Below are positions 43,361 through 52,339 of a stretch of 64,000 nucleotides of DNA, piece by piece. The notes below the pieces were generated by a model, which was not told the DNA's origin, did no database searches, and saw only the letters and a program-made list of their open reading frames with translations. Source of the stretch: Igneacidithiobacillus copahuensis (GTDB taxonomy: Bacteria > Pseudomonadota > Gammaproteobacteria > Acidithiobacillales > Acidithiobacillaceae); contig NZ_JAAXYO010000028.1 in NCBI RefSeq assembly GCF_018854015.1, forward strand, positions 38,680 through 102,679, written 5' to 3'. The position numbers and the translations under genes were made by a program. Each line of letters opens with the position of its first letter. The stretch's first letter is position 1.

Positions 43361-46213
43361 TCAGGCCGGTTGTTGTGCACGCAACCAGAAAGCATCGAGC
43401 AGGGCGGTAGAGAAACGCCGATGGCAGTCCTCCACGGCCGACCAATCTGCATCTCGCACTTTTCCATTTTCTATCCGCAAACAGCCGATCAAGGCATGAT
43501 ATTCCTGGTGCAAGGTCATCAACATGGCATCTGGAGCCAACCCCAACTGTTCCAATCGACGCTCCTCGGGACAGGCATGGGCGTTGGCCATTACCTGAAA
43601 ATCAACGATTTCAGGGTGCAGCTCCAGCGTCTTTTCGAGAATATCGAAATGCGAGATATGTTGAGCATATAGCCCGAGAAAACTCACTGGGATGTCGCGG
43701 TCATCCTGCAAGCTACGCTCCAGGAATTCGTGCAACATGGGCACCGGCATTGGACGAGCAATTGCGTAGCCCTGAAAATAGCGGACACCCATCTCCATCA
43801 AGGCATCACGAATCGCATCGCTTTCCACCCCTTCGGCCACCAAGTCGATATGCAGCCCCTTGGTCAAACCCAAAACCGACTGTACGAAACGCAGATCCTG
43901 GGGGCGATCCTCCAGACAACGCACAAAGCCCTGATCCAGCTTTGCCTTGTCTACCGGCAACTCTTTCAGGCGCAAAAGGGAAGAATACCCACTACCGATA
44001 TCATCCAACGCCAAGCGAAACCCCATCGCTTTCAAATCGAGAAGGTGATCCGTCGCTATCTGACGATCGATAAAGTCGTGATTTTCCAGAATCTCCAGCG
44101 TGATACGTGCGGGATCTACGCGGAAGTCGTCCACGATTCCCTTTATCGCATATATGCAGGCAGTACCCAGTACCTGGGGATCGATGTTGACCGATACCCA
44201 GTAGACCTGCCCCTCCCGCTCGAGGGCCTGCAAATCGAGGATGGCCTTTCGCAGCATCTGCTCCGTTAAAGAAAAAATATCCTTTTCGCTGAGCTGCCCC
44301 AGGAAGTCACCCGGTCCCCAGACCTTGCCGTCCTCATCCACCAAACGTGCCAATGCCTCCAAACCAACGACCCGTTTCGCTCGTTGATCCCAAATCGGCT
44401 GGTACCAGCTTTGCAAGCCGCCGGCGCGAAAGAGCATCCGCAATGGATAGAGGCTCTGGGCACTTTCGTCTGGGCTCCAGAATGCCCACGGTGCATTCCG
44501 AGTTTCCTTGTTGCGCTTGGATTCGAACATCGCCTGATCGGCTTCTCGCAGCAGTAACTCCAGGTTACTGTTGGCAGAGAGTGGATAAATACTCACTCCC
44601 ATACTCACCTGAATATGAATCTGCTCACCCGATTCCAGCACTAATGGCTTTTCCACCGCAGAGTTGACCTTGCGCAACACACTCTCCAGCTGGTCAACAT
44701 CACGCAACCCTTCGAGCAGCAGAATGAACTCGTCACCACCGATTCTGACGACGCCATCCGAGTGTCGCAACGAATCCTGCAAACGCTGCGCGAGCCGCTG
44801 CAACACGGCGTCACCACGGTCATGTCCAATGCGATCGTTGACTTCCTTGAAGTCGTCCAGATCGAGCACGACCAGAGCCAAGAGACGTTCACTACGGTCT
44901 GCCCGGGCGCGCGCTCGGGGCAGTTCTTCCTCCAGTGCCCGTCGGTTCATGAGACCCGTCAACGGATCGTGCAGTGCCATTTTCTCCAGCTCGGCCTCAC
45001 GGGCCTTCTGATGGGTAAGATCATGGAAGTAACCAATATAGTTGGTTATTTCTCCCGCGTTATTGCGCACCGCCCGAATCTGGAGAAATTCGGGGAACAA
45101 GTCACCATTTTTCCGACGATTCCAGATTTCTCCTTGCCACTCGCCGTCCCGATGCAGCTTTTCCCACATCCGCTCGTAAAAATTACCGTTCTGTAGCCCG
45201 GAGTGCAGAATCTGTGGAGTCAGTCCCAAGACGTCACTTTCGGCATAACCCGTCAGCCGCGTAAACGCCCGGTTCACGCGCACGATGCGCTGTTCCGCAT
45301 CGGTTATCATGATGCCTTCCTGGGCCTCGAACACCTGTGCGGAAAGACGCAGTGCCTCGCGCTGTTGGCGCTCCTCGCTGATATCCCGCTGCACACTCAC
45401 AAACTGGGCCAACTGCCCCTGCTGGTCGCGTATTGGATTGATCGACAGTTGGTTCCAAAATGAACTGCCATCTTTGCGATAATTGAGAATTTCTCCGCTG
45501 TAGGCTTGTCCCGCATCCAGGTGTTGGCGTATCCGCGCGACGGTTTCGGCCGCAGTCTTTGGCCCCTGTAAGATGCGGCAATTCTTGCCGATCAGTTCGG
45601 CCAGACCGTAGCCCGTTATCTCGGCAAATGCGTTGTTGAAATACAGTATGTTTTGCTCTGCATCCGTCAGTAGTACACCCTCACTGATCGAACGCAATGC
45701 CGCGGCAAAGCTGCGATCCCGTCCATCCACGGAGGGCTGGAAAAGGAATTGCGCGACTACTGCGGCAATTCCCTCCAGCAATCTCTCCTGCTCTGTTGTC
45801 GGCGTACCTTCCCGAAAACTGGTGAGGGCAAAGCTGCCAACTGCCTGGCCGAGAGGATCTCGAATCGGTACCGACCAGCAGGCGCGGATCTGCAACGCAC
45901 GGGCAAGTTCGTGTAGCCGCAGCCAACGCTCGTCTTGGGTTGCATTGTGCACCAAAACCTTCTCACCGCTGAGAACGACGCTGACACAGGAGCCGTTGCC
46001 TTCGATCACACGCAAGCCATCGAAGCGCTCCCGCAGTCCTTCAGGAAGACTGGGCCCGGCGTACAGGCGGAGCTCCCCTTCCCTTCCCAGCAGCATTACT
46101 GTCGCCAGCGCACCGGGAACGATGCGCTCGGCAAGCAGGCATAAGGATTCAACCAAAGGCAAAGCGGATTCTGCTGCCTCGGGCACCACTGGATTACATG
46201 ATAAACCGCGCAC
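43361..46213 (-). CDS. GAF-PAS-PAS-GGDEF-EAL cyclic-di-GMP protein with C-terminal His/Cys domain
   Basis: Soluble 950-residue signalling protein. In order: GAF (about 15-160), PAS (about 165-290), PAS with PAC (about 290-415), GGDEF (about 420-580) with an intact RIGGDEF motif, and EAL (about 600-840). The EAL domain keeps GLEALARL, TLEILEN, LDDIGSGYSS, KLDQGFV and VAEGVES, so phosphodiesterase activity is plausible. The last 110 residues form a separate helical part with HACPEERR and LHQEYHALIG, vaguely like a zinc-binding CZB or sensor helix bundle; I am unsure. The start is GTG with AGGAG 9 bases upstream. No membrane helix, so ligand sensing is cytoplasmic. Confidence 0.9.
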   Translation of the reverse strand: MRGLSCNPVVPEAAESALPLVESLCLLAERIVPGALATVMLLGREGELRLYAGPSLPEGLRERFDGLRVIEGNGSCVSVVLSGEKVLVHNATQDERWLRLHELARALQIRACWSVPIRDPLGQAVGSFALTSFREGTPTTEQERLLEGIAAVVAQFLFQPSVDGRDRSFAAALRSISEGVLLTDAEQNILYFNNAFAEITGYGLAELIGKNCRILQGPKTAAETVARIRQHLDAGQAYSGEILNYRKDGSSFWNQLSINPIRDQQGQLAQFVSVQRDISEERQQREALRLSAQVFEAQEGIMITDAEQRIVRVNRAFTRLTGYAESDVLGLTPQILHSGLQNGNFYERMWEKLHRDGEWQGEIWNRRKNGDLFPEFLQIRAVRNNAGEITNYIGYFHDLTHQKAREAELEKMALHDPLTGLMNRRALEEELPRARARADRSERLLALVVLDLDDFKEVNDRIGHDRGDAVLQRLAQRLQDSLRHSDGVVRIGGDEFILLLEGLRDVDQLESVLRKVNSAVEKPLVLESGEQIHIQVSMGVSIYPLSANSNLELLLREADQAMFESKRNKETRNAPWAFWSPDESAQSLYPLRMLFRAGGLQSWYQPIWDQRAKRVVGLEALARLVDEDGKVWGPGDFLGQLSEKDIFSLTEQMLRKAILDLQALEREGQVYWVSVNIDPQVLGTACIYAIKGIVDDFRVDPARITLEILENHDFIDRQIATDHLLDLKAMGFRLALDDIGSGYSSLLRLKELPVDKAKLDQGFVRCLEDRPQDLRFVQSVLGLTKGLHIDLVAEGVESDAIRDALMEMGVRYFQGYAIARPMPVPMLHEFLERSLQDDRDIPVSFLGLYAQHISHFDILEKTLELHPEIVDFQVMANAHACPEERRLEQLGLAPDAMLMTLHQEYHALIGCLRIENGKVRDADWSAVEDCHRRFSTALLDAFWLRAQQPA

Positions 46214-46454
46214 TCTACGGAACTCCTACTCCCACCACTCACCCTTTTCTAAAGGGCTAAAATCGTTTTTCACGACGACCAAGAAACAGAAAGACCCGTC
46301 CGTCAACCTGTAGGAATATAGACGAGCCTACCGAACATTCAATATGATACGCCGATTCGCGATGGACGCAACTTTACAATAAGTTATCAAGATTTTGACC
46401 CAGCGGCAGGCGAGACCTTGCGCTATTTGTTTACCTATCCTAAAAAATTACACC
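46214..46454. other. AT-rich intergenic region between c-di-GMP gene and ssb
   Basis: The largest non-coding gap (241 bases), visibly richer in A+T than its surroundings. It must hold the promoter of the GGDEF-EAL gene and the 3' end of ssb. A small hairpin CCCTTT-TCT-AAAGGG is at 46242-46256. I find no convincing small RNA, tRNA or reading frame with a ribosome-binding site. Confidence 0.5.
46315..46342 (-). promoter_or_regulatory. promoter candidate for the GGDEF-EAL gene
   Basis: On the minus strand, TTGAAT (46337-46342), a 16-base spacer and TATATT (46315-46320) make a sigma70-like pair, with a leader of about 95 bases to the GTG start. A second weaker pair (TTGCGT, 16 bases, TATCAT) lies further upstream. 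By eye only. Confidence 0.3.
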
Positions 46455-46907
46455 TCAGAACGGTATGTCATCATCTTCAAACTGCTCCACCGGAGGGCGC
46501 GAAGAGCTCTTGGCCGCGCTTTGCGGAGCAGCATAGCTTTCTTGCTGACCGTCGTCGAAGTTTGCGGTGCCGCCACCGCGCCCGCCCACCAGTTGCAGGC
46601 GATCACCCACAATCTCGGTAGTATAGCGCTCCTGGCCTTCCTTATCGGTCCATTTGCGCGTCTGCAGGCGTCCCTCGACGTAGGCCATGCTACCTTTTTT
46701 CAGATATTCACCAGCAATCTCCGCGGTGCGCCCAAACAACACCACGCGGTGCCACTCCGTGCGCTCCTGGCGATTGCCCTCGCGATCTTTGAACGTTTCC
46801 GACGTGGCCAGATTGAGATTGGCAATGGCCCCGCCGCTGGGCTGATAGCGCATCTCGGGATCACGCCCCAAGTGCCCGAGTAGTATGACTTTATTCACTC
46901 CCGCCAT
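46455..46907 (-). CDS. ssb: single-stranded DNA-binding protein SSB
   Basis: Homotetrameric OB-fold protein (150 aa) that coats ssDNA in replication and repair. The OB domain (about 1-110) starts MAGVNKVILLGHLGRDPEMR and includes EWHRVVLFGR and SMAYVEGRLQTRKWTDKEG. A short disordered linker leads to the acidic tip DDDIPF, which recruits partner proteins. The start at 46907 has AGGAG about 7 bases upstream; longer in-frame reading on this strand is antisense to uvrA. Divergent from uvrA, a classic arrangement. Confidence 0.96.
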   Translation of the reverse strand: MAGVNKVILLGHLGRDPEMRYQPSGGAIANLNLATSETFKDREGNRQERTEWHRVVLFGRTAEIAGEYLKKGSMAYVEGRLQTRKWTDKEGQERYTTEIVGDRLQLVGGRGGGTANFDDGQQESYAAPQSAAKSSSRPPVEQFEDDDIPF

Positions 46908-46988
46908 GATTTCTCTCCTGATGACCGGGGACGCGCGTCCCGATAGCCCGTATACTATCCCATTCTGACGGCCAACAAAGCAAACGGC
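46908..46988. promoter_or_regulatory. ssb/uvrA divergent promoter region with 14-base palindrome
   Basis: This 81-base spacer contains the perfect palindrome GGGACGCGCGTCCC (46928-46941). TATACT (46950-46955) is a good -10 hexamer for uvrA, placing transcription start near 46962, but the -35 is weak. I do not see a CTG-N10-CAG LexA box of the E. coli type, although uvrA and ssb are SOS genes there. Confidence 0.4.
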
Positions 46989-49802
46989 ATGGATCATATC
47001 GAAATTCGCGGTGCCCGCACGCACAATCTCAAAAATATCAGCCTGCGCCTGCCCCGCGATCAACTCATCGTGATTACCGGCCTCTCCGGCTCTGGCAAGT
47101 CCTCGCTGGCCTTCGATACCCTCTACGCCGAAGGGCAGCGCCGGTATGTGGAGAGTCTTTCGGCCTATGCGCGGCAGTTTCTTTCCCTGATGGGCAAGCC
47201 CGATGTCGATGCCATTGAGGGACTGTCGCCTGCCATTGCCATCGAACAGAAATCGACCTCCCACAATCCGCGCTCCACGGTTGGTACCGTCACCGAAATT
47301 CACGATTATCTGCGCCTGCTCTATGCCCGCGTGGGTACGCCGTGGTGCTGTGGCGAACCGATTCAAAGCCAGAGCATCGCCCAGATGCTCGATCAGATCC
47401 TCAGCTGGGAGAGTGGCACCCGCATCCTGGTTCTGGCTCCCGTACTCCGCGATCGTAAGGGCAGCCACGAGGAGATTTTCCAGGGATTACGCGCCCGTGG
47501 TCTGGTGCGCGCGCGCGTCGATGGACAACTCTGTGAGCTGGAAGAGCCCCCGGTGCTGGATCCCAAACGCAAACACCGCATCGAAGCGGTGGTCGATCGC
47601 CTGATTCTGCGCGACGATGTTCGGGGACGTCTGGCAGAATCGCTGGAGAGCGCGATGGCCATGGGTGACGAGGAGGCGATCGTGGTCAATCTGGACGAAG
47701 AAAAGGAACATTTTTTCTCTGCCCGCCACGCCTGCCACCAATGTGGCCGATCCTTCCCGGCCCTCGAACCCCGGCTCTTTTCGTTCAACAACCCGGCAGG
47801 CGCTTGCCCTCGTTGCGATGGGCTCGGTGAAATCAACATCTTCGATCCCCAATTGATCATCCCCAACCCAGCGCTGAGCATTGCCGATGGTGCGATTGCG
47901 CCCTGGCGACAACGCCAGAATGATATGCATCCAGTGTTGCACGCCCTGGCCCAACGCCTGGATTTTTCTCTGGAAAGCGCCTGGAAGGAACTACCTGATA
48001 CGGTGCAGGATATTCTTCTGCACGGTTTCTCCGAGCCCTTGGCGATCCGTGGACGTAACGGCAAAGCGGAAACCCAGCGTTTCTCCGGAGTCATCCCCGT
48101 CCTGGAAAAACGTCTGCGCGAAACGCAATCGCAACTGTTACGCGAGGAGATCCTGCGCTTCATGGGGCGCCTGCCCTGCCCCGACTGCGGCGGTAGTCGC
48201 CTGCGTTCCGAGGCGCGCATGGTGCGCGTGGGTGCACTCGCCGTGCACGAGTTTTCCGCCCTGTCGATCGGCAAGGCCGTGCGCTCTATCGAAGATCTCC
48301 AGCTTGCTGGCAAGGAAGCGGTCATCGCCGAGCGGATCCTCAAGGAGATCCATGATCGCCTGCAGTTTCTCATGGACGTCGGGCTCGACTACCTGACCCT
48401 TGATCGCTCCGCCGAGACCCTGTCCGGTGGCGAAGCACAGCGCATTCGTCTCGCCTCCCAAATTGGTGCCGGCCTGGTCGGCGTCATGTATGTTCTGGAT
48501 GAGCCTTCCATCGGCCTGCACCAACGGGACAACGATCGCTTGCTGCAGACCCTGAAACGCCTGCGCGATCTGGGCAACACCGTAATCGTGGTCGAACATG
48601 ATGAGGATGCCATCCGCGCCGCCGATTATCTGGTCGATATGGGCCCCGCTGCTGGCGTGCATGGCGGCGAGGTGGTGGCCAGCGGTCATCCGGCAAGCGT
48701 GGCCCGTAGCGCCGCTTCCCTAACCGGGAAATACCTGCGCGGAGAACTTTGTATCGCCACGCCCGAACGTCGCCGTCCGCCAGACAACGAGCGGATCTTA
48801 CGGCTCGTCGGCGCGCGTGGACACAATCTGCGCGACGTAACTCTGGAAATCCCCCTCGGGCTCTTCACCTGTGTCACCGGGGTCAGTGGATCCGGCAAAT
48901 CCACGCTGATCAACGACACCCTTTTCCCGGCCTGCTCTCGCCGGCTGATGAACAGCCATCTCACCCCCGCCCCATATGAGCAGCTCCTCGGCTTGGAGCA
49001 TCTCGACAAGGTCATCTCCATCGATCAAAGCCCCATCGGCCGCACCCCGCGCAGCAATCCGGCGACCTATAGCGGGCTGTTCACTGCCGTGCGGGAGCTC
49101 TTTGCCGGCACCAACGAGGCCCGCGCGCGCGGCTATGGGCCAGGTCGTTTCAGCTTCAATGTGAAAGGTGGGCGCTGCGAGGCCTGCGAAGGCGAAGGCG
49201 TCTTACGGGTGGAAATGCACTTTCTCCCCGACGTCTATGTCGAGTGCGACGTCTGTCACGGACGGCGCTACAAACGCGAGACCCTGGAGATCCACTACAA
49301 GGGAAAGTCCATCCACGATGTGTTGCAGATGACGGTCGAGGAGGCTGCGGATTTTTTCGCCGCCGTACCAAGTATCGCCCGTAAACTAGGAACCTTGCTC
49401 GACGTAGGTCTTGGTTATATTCAACTGGGTCAGTCCGCGACCACCCTTTCTGGCGGCGAGGCGCAACGGGTGAAGCTCGCGCGCGAGCTTTCCCGTCGGG
49501 ACACTGGTCGCACCCTCTACATCCTCGACGAACCGACCACCGGCCTGCACTTTCACGATATCGCGATGTTGCTGAGCGTACTACAGAAGCTCGTTGACGC
49601 CGGTAACAGCGTGGTGGTCATCGAGCACAATCTCGACGTCATCAAAAGCGCCGACTGGCTGGTAGATCTCGGACCGGAAGGCGGCAGTGGAGGGGGTCAG
49701 ATCATCGCCAAAGGCACTCCGGAACAACTGATTACGGCGCAACATTCCCATACCGGCCACTATCTGGCACGACACTTGGCAGTAGAAGCAGAAAAGGGCT
49801 GA
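46989..49802 (+). CDS. uvrA: excinuclease ABC subunit UvrA
   Basis: Damage-recognition ATPase of nucleotide-excision repair (937 aa). Two ABC modules are present, with Walker A motifs GLSGSGKSSLAFDT and GVSGSGKSTL and two LSGGEAQR signatures. Zinc modules are CHQCGRSF with ACPRCDGLG, and CEACEGEG with CDVCHGRRY. The length matches E. coli UvrA (940). The ribosome-binding site is weak. Its stop codon lies within the hairpin that ends the opposite ribosomal operon. Confidence 0.97.
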   Translation: MDHIEIRGARTHNLKNISLRLPRDQLIVITGLSGSGKSSLAFDTLYAEGQRRYVESLSAYARQFLSLMGKPDVDAIEGLSPAIAIEQKSTSHNPRSTVGTVTEIHDYLRLLYARVGTPWCCGEPIQSQSIAQMLDQILSWESGTRILVLAPVLRDRKGSHEEIFQGLRARGLVRARVDGQLCELEEPPVLDPKRKHRIEAVVDRLILRDDVRGRLAESLESAMAMGDEEAIVVNLDEEKEHFFSARHACHQCGRSFPALEPRLFSFNNPAGACPRCDGLGEINIFDPQLIIPNPALSIADGAIAPWRQRQNDMHPVLHALAQRLDFSLESAWKELPDTVQDILLHGFSEPLAIRGRNGKAETQRFSGVIPVLEKRLRETQSQLLREEILRFMGRLPCPDCGGSRLRSEARMVRVGALAVHEFSALSIGKAVRSIEDLQLAGKEAVIAERILKEIHDRLQFLMDVGLDYLTLDRSAETLSGGEAQRIRLASQIGAGLVGVMYVLDEPSIGLHQRDNDRLLQTLKRLRDLGNTVIVVEHDEDAIRAADYLVDMGPAAGVHGGEVVASGHPASVARSAASLTGKYLRGELCIATPERRRPPDNERILRLVGARGHNLRDVTLEIPLGLFTCVTGVSGSGKSTLINDTLFPACSRRLMNSHLTPAPYEQLLGLEHLDKVISIDQSPIGRTPRSNPATYSGLFTAVRELFAGTNEARARGYGPGRFSFNVKGGRCEACEGEGVLRVEMHFLPDVYVECDVCHGRRYKRETLEIHYKGKSIHDVLQMTVEEAADFFAAVPSIARKLGTLLDVGLGYIQLGQSATTLSGGEAQRVKLARELSRRDTGRTLYILDEPTTGLHFHDIAMLLSVLQKLVDAGNSVVVIEHNLDVIKSADWLVDLGPEGGSGGGQIIAKGTPEQLITAQHSHTGHYLARHLAVEAEKG

Positions 49803-49823
49803 GAGCCGCCAGGCTCCCAGCCC
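49792..49823 (-). terminator. intrinsic terminator of the S10-spc-alpha ribosomal operon
   Basis: On the minus-strand RNA, arms 49812-49823 and 49796-49807 pair over 12 bases (one G-U) around a 4-base loop and are followed by UUUU (49795-49792). On the plus strand the same stem has an A-C mismatch and no U tract, so the signal is directional. It begins 20 bases after the rplQ stop and overlaps the uvrA stop codon (49800-49802). Confidence 0.75.
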
Positions 49824-49843
49824 CGTTGCGGGACGCCGCCCCG

Positions 49844-50215
49844 TCAGGAAGCGCTGGCTTCGCGATCCACCAGCTCAACGATTGCGAGCGGCGCGTTATC
49901 ACCCGCACGAAACCCGTACTTGACGATACGCAGATAGCCACCAGGCCTTGCCTTGTAATGCGGGCCCAGTTCATCAAAGAGTTTGACTACCGCCGCGCGA
50001 TCACGAAGACGAGAAAACGCCAAACGCCGCCGCGCCACCGTAGGCTCCTTGGCCAGGGTAATCATCGGCTCGGCAAAGCGCCGCAGTTCCTTGGCCTTGG
50101 GTAAGGTGGTGACGATGCGCTCGTGCGCAAAAAGCGAGACCATCATGTTCGCGAACATTGCCCGCCGATGGCTGCTGTTACGATTCAGTTTTTTTCCACT
50201 ATTGCCATGACGCAT
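49844..50215 (-). CDS. rplQ: 50S ribosomal protein L17
   Basis: Large-subunit protein (123 aa), last gene of the alpha operon. It begins MRHGNSGKKLNRNSSHRRAM and keeps FANMMVSLFAHERIVTTLPKAKELR and the C-terminal RIVKYGFRAGDNAPLAIVEL. Length is that of the short bacterial form. Followed after 20 bases by a hairpin terminator. Confidence 0.96.
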   Translation of the reverse strand: MRHGNSGKKLNRNSSHRRAMFANMMVSLFAHERIVTTLPKAKELRRFAEPMITLAKEPTVARRRLAFSRLRDRAAVVKLFDELGPHYKARPGGYLRIVKYGFRAGDNAPLAIVELVDREASAS

Positions 50216-50247
50216 GACGTCACACTCCCCAAATAAAAAGTAACGAC

Positions 50248-51258
50248 TCAGTCTGCCTCGACGGCATCTTTATTACCCAGCGGTGGTAAGCCCTCGGGCG
50301 GCCAATTCTGCAGCCGCATCCCCAGAGATAGGCCCTTGCCGCCCAAGATTTCCTTGATCTCTGTCAGAGATTTGCGACCAAGATTCGGCGCCTTCAAGAG
50401 CTCATTTTCCGATTTCTGCACCAGATCACCGATATAGAAGATATCCTCGGCCTTGAGACAATTCAGCGAACGCACGGTCAACTCGAGATCATCCACCGGC
50501 CGTTCCAGCAGAGGCATCAGATCCTCGACCACAGCAACTTTCCCCAGCTCTTCTACGGCGGGCATTTCGCCGCCAACAAACACGTCCAACTGCTGCCGGA
50601 GTATGCGGGCCGCCTCCTGAATGGCAGCCAAGGGCTCGATTGTCCCATTGGTTTCGACGTCAAGAATCAGGCGATCAAGGTCGGTACGCTGTTCCACCCG
50701 GGCACTCTCTACCTGAAAACTGACACGACGCACCGGGCTAAAGCTGGCATCGAGAGCCAGCACACCGATCCGCTTTTCGTGATCACGCAAGCGCGTCGCG
50801 GCCGCCTGATAGCCGCGACCAAAGTCGAGACGCAAATGCATCACCATCTCGACGTCCCGGGTAATGGTCGCGATAACGTGCCCTGGATTCGCTACCTCGA
50901 CTCCATGCTCGGCGACGATATCGGCGCCGGTGACGGGCCCCGGTCCGCGCTTGCGCACGGTAATGGTCTGCGACTCCTGACGGTTACTACGGATCGCCAG
51001 CTGCTTCAGATTCAGGAGAATATCCACGACATCCTCCTGCACCCCTTCCAGACTGGCGTATTCGTGCAGGACGCCCTCGATTTCGACCTCGGTAACTGCA
51101 ACCCCTTTCAGCGAGGAAAGGAGGATCCGCCGCAGTGAATTACCGAGAGTGTGCCCAAAACCACGTTCTAGAGGACCCAAACTGACGCGGGCGGAATGCG
51201 CACCGGTCGTTTCGATTTCGTAATTCTGCGGACACAACAGCTCGCCAACTTCAGCCAT
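50248..51258 (-). CDS. rpoA: DNA-directed RNA polymerase subunit alpha
   Basis: Polymerase assembly and promoter-UP-element contact subunit (336 aa). The N-terminal domain (about 1-235) has FGHTLGNSLRRILLSSLKGVAVT, the dimerisation helix, and REEFSTIPGV-like EYASLEGVQEDVVDILLNLK. The C-terminal domain (about 250-325) has VRSLNCLKAEDIFYIGDLV and GRKSLTEIKEILGGKGLSLGM. Position between rpsD and rplQ is canonical. Confidence 0.97.
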   Translation of the reverse strand: MAEVGELLCPQNYEIETTGAHSARVSLGPLERGFGHTLGNSLRRILLSSLKGVAVTEVEIEGVLHEYASLEGVQEDVVDILLNLKQLAIRSNRQESQTITVRKRGPGPVTGADIVAEHGVEVANPGHVIATITRDVEMVMHLRLDFGRGYQAAATRLRDHEKRIGVLALDASFSPVRRVSFQVESARVEQRTDLDRLILDVETNGTIEPLAAIQEAARILRQQLDVFVGGEMPAVEELGKVAVVEDLMPLLERPVDDLELTVRSLNCLKAEDIFYIGDLVQKSENELLKAPNLGRKSLTEIKEILGGKGLSLGMRLQNWPPEGLPPLGNKDAVEAD

Positions 51259-51280
51259 AAATAATCCTCGTTGCTCCGTA

Positions 51281-51907
51281 TTACTTGGAGTAGAGTTCCA
51301 CCACCATCTGCTCGTTCAAATCCTGCGGCATTTCGTCGCGCACAGGGACGGCCTTGATAGTGGCACTGAGTGCCTTGGAATCGACGCTGAGCCACTCGGG
51401 GAAGCCACGACCTTCTGCTGCCTCTACAGCGCCCAGAATACGTGCATGTTCCTTGGCAACAGCGGTAACCGCTACGACATCACCGGCCCGAACCTGATAA
51501 GAAGGAATGTCCACTCGCTTGCCGTTGACGGTAAGGTGGCCATGCCGCACCACTTGGCGCGCCTCAGCACGCGAAGAGCCAAAGCCAGCGCGATAGGCAA
51601 TATTGTCCAGCCGCAATTCCAGGAAACGCAAAAGCAGCTCACCGGTCACGCCCTTTTTCTGAGAAGCTGCAGCGAAGTAGCGCCGGAACTGCCCCTCGAG
51701 AATACCATAGACACGTCGCACCTTTTGCTTTTCACGCAACTGCGTACCGTATTCACTGACGCGCCCACGGCGCTGCCCGTGTTGACCCGGCGCATAGGCA
51801 CGGACCACAACTGGACACTTATCAGAAAAACACTTTTCACCCTTCAGAAAGAGCTTGCCACCTTCGCGCCGGCATTGACGGCAACTGGGGCCGGTATATT
51901 TAGCCAC
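51281..51907 (-). CDS. rpsD: 30S ribosomal protein S4, zinc-cysteine form
   Basis: Primary 16S-binding protein (208 aa), also a translational repressor of the alpha operon in many bacteria. An S4 RNA-binding domain (LDNIAYRAGFGSSRAEARQ) follows the N-terminal domain. Four cysteines at residues 9, 12, 26 and 31 (CRQC, then C and C before PVVV) match the zinc ligands of Thermus S4. The S4 of E. coli and most proteobacteria lacks this set. GQHGQRRGR is conserved. Placed normally between rpsK and rpoA. Confidence 0.96.
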   Translation of the reverse strand: MAKYTGPSCRQCRREGGKLFLKGEKCFSDKCPVVVRAYAPGQHGQRRGRVSEYGTQLREKQKVRRVYGILEGQFRRYFAAASQKKGVTGELLLRFLELRLDNIAYRAGFGSSRAEARQVVRHGHLTVNGKRVDIPSYQVRAGDVVAVTAVAKEHARILGAVEAAEGRGFPEWLSVDSKALSATIKAVPVRDEMPQDLNEQMVVELYSK

Positions 51908-51925
51908 TACCTACCTCCAAAAAAA

Positions 51926-52321
51926 TCAAACACGCCGCTTTTTGGGCGGACGGCAGCCATTGTGTGGGATCGGCGTCACGTCGCGGATGCTAGTGATGCG
52001 AAAACCAACGGAATGCAGGGCACGTACCGTGCTCTCTCGCCCGGGTCCCGGCCCACTCACCTCGACATCGAGGTTCTTCAGACCGTACTCTTGCGCCCGG
52101 CGACCGGCGTTTTCCGCGGCGACCTGAGCGGCAAACGGGGTACTCTTCCGCGAACCGCGGAAGCCGGACCCGCCTGAGCTGGCCCACGCCAGCGCATTGC
52201 CCTGCCGGTCGCTGATGGTAATTATGGTATTATTGAAGGAGGCGTAAATATGCGCGACGCCATCCACAACGTTCTTCTTGACTTTCTTCCGTACGCGCAC
52301 ATTCGTCTGTGTCTTAGCCAT
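51926..52321 (-). CDS. rpsK: 30S ribosomal protein S11
   Basis: Platform protein of the small subunit (131 aa). It shows VADGVAHI-type VVDGVAHIYASFNNTIITISDRQGNAL, the SSGGSGFRGSRKSTPFAAQVAAE signature and the C-terminal RDVTPIPHNGCRPPKKRRV. An Arg/Lys-rich N-terminus precedes the core. Canonical place in the alpha operon. Confidence 0.97.
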   Translation of the reverse strand: MAKTQTNVRVRKKVKKNVVDGVAHIYASFNNTIITISDRQGNALAWASSGGSGFRGSRKSTPFAAQVAAENAGRRAQEYGLKNLDVEVSGPGPGRESTVRALHSVGFRITSIRDVTPIPHNGCRPPKKRRV

Positions 52322-52339
52322 GCTATCGATCCTTCAGCT

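Noticed and set aside
43349..43380. CCGG-rich repeat between radA and the c-di-GMP gene as a terminator
   Set aside because: The stem is only 4 bases and neither strand has a T tract.
46908..47468. Upstream in-frame extension of ssb
   Set aside because: It would run antisense through the start of uvrA; SSB proteins begin at MAGVNKV, which has its own AGGAG.
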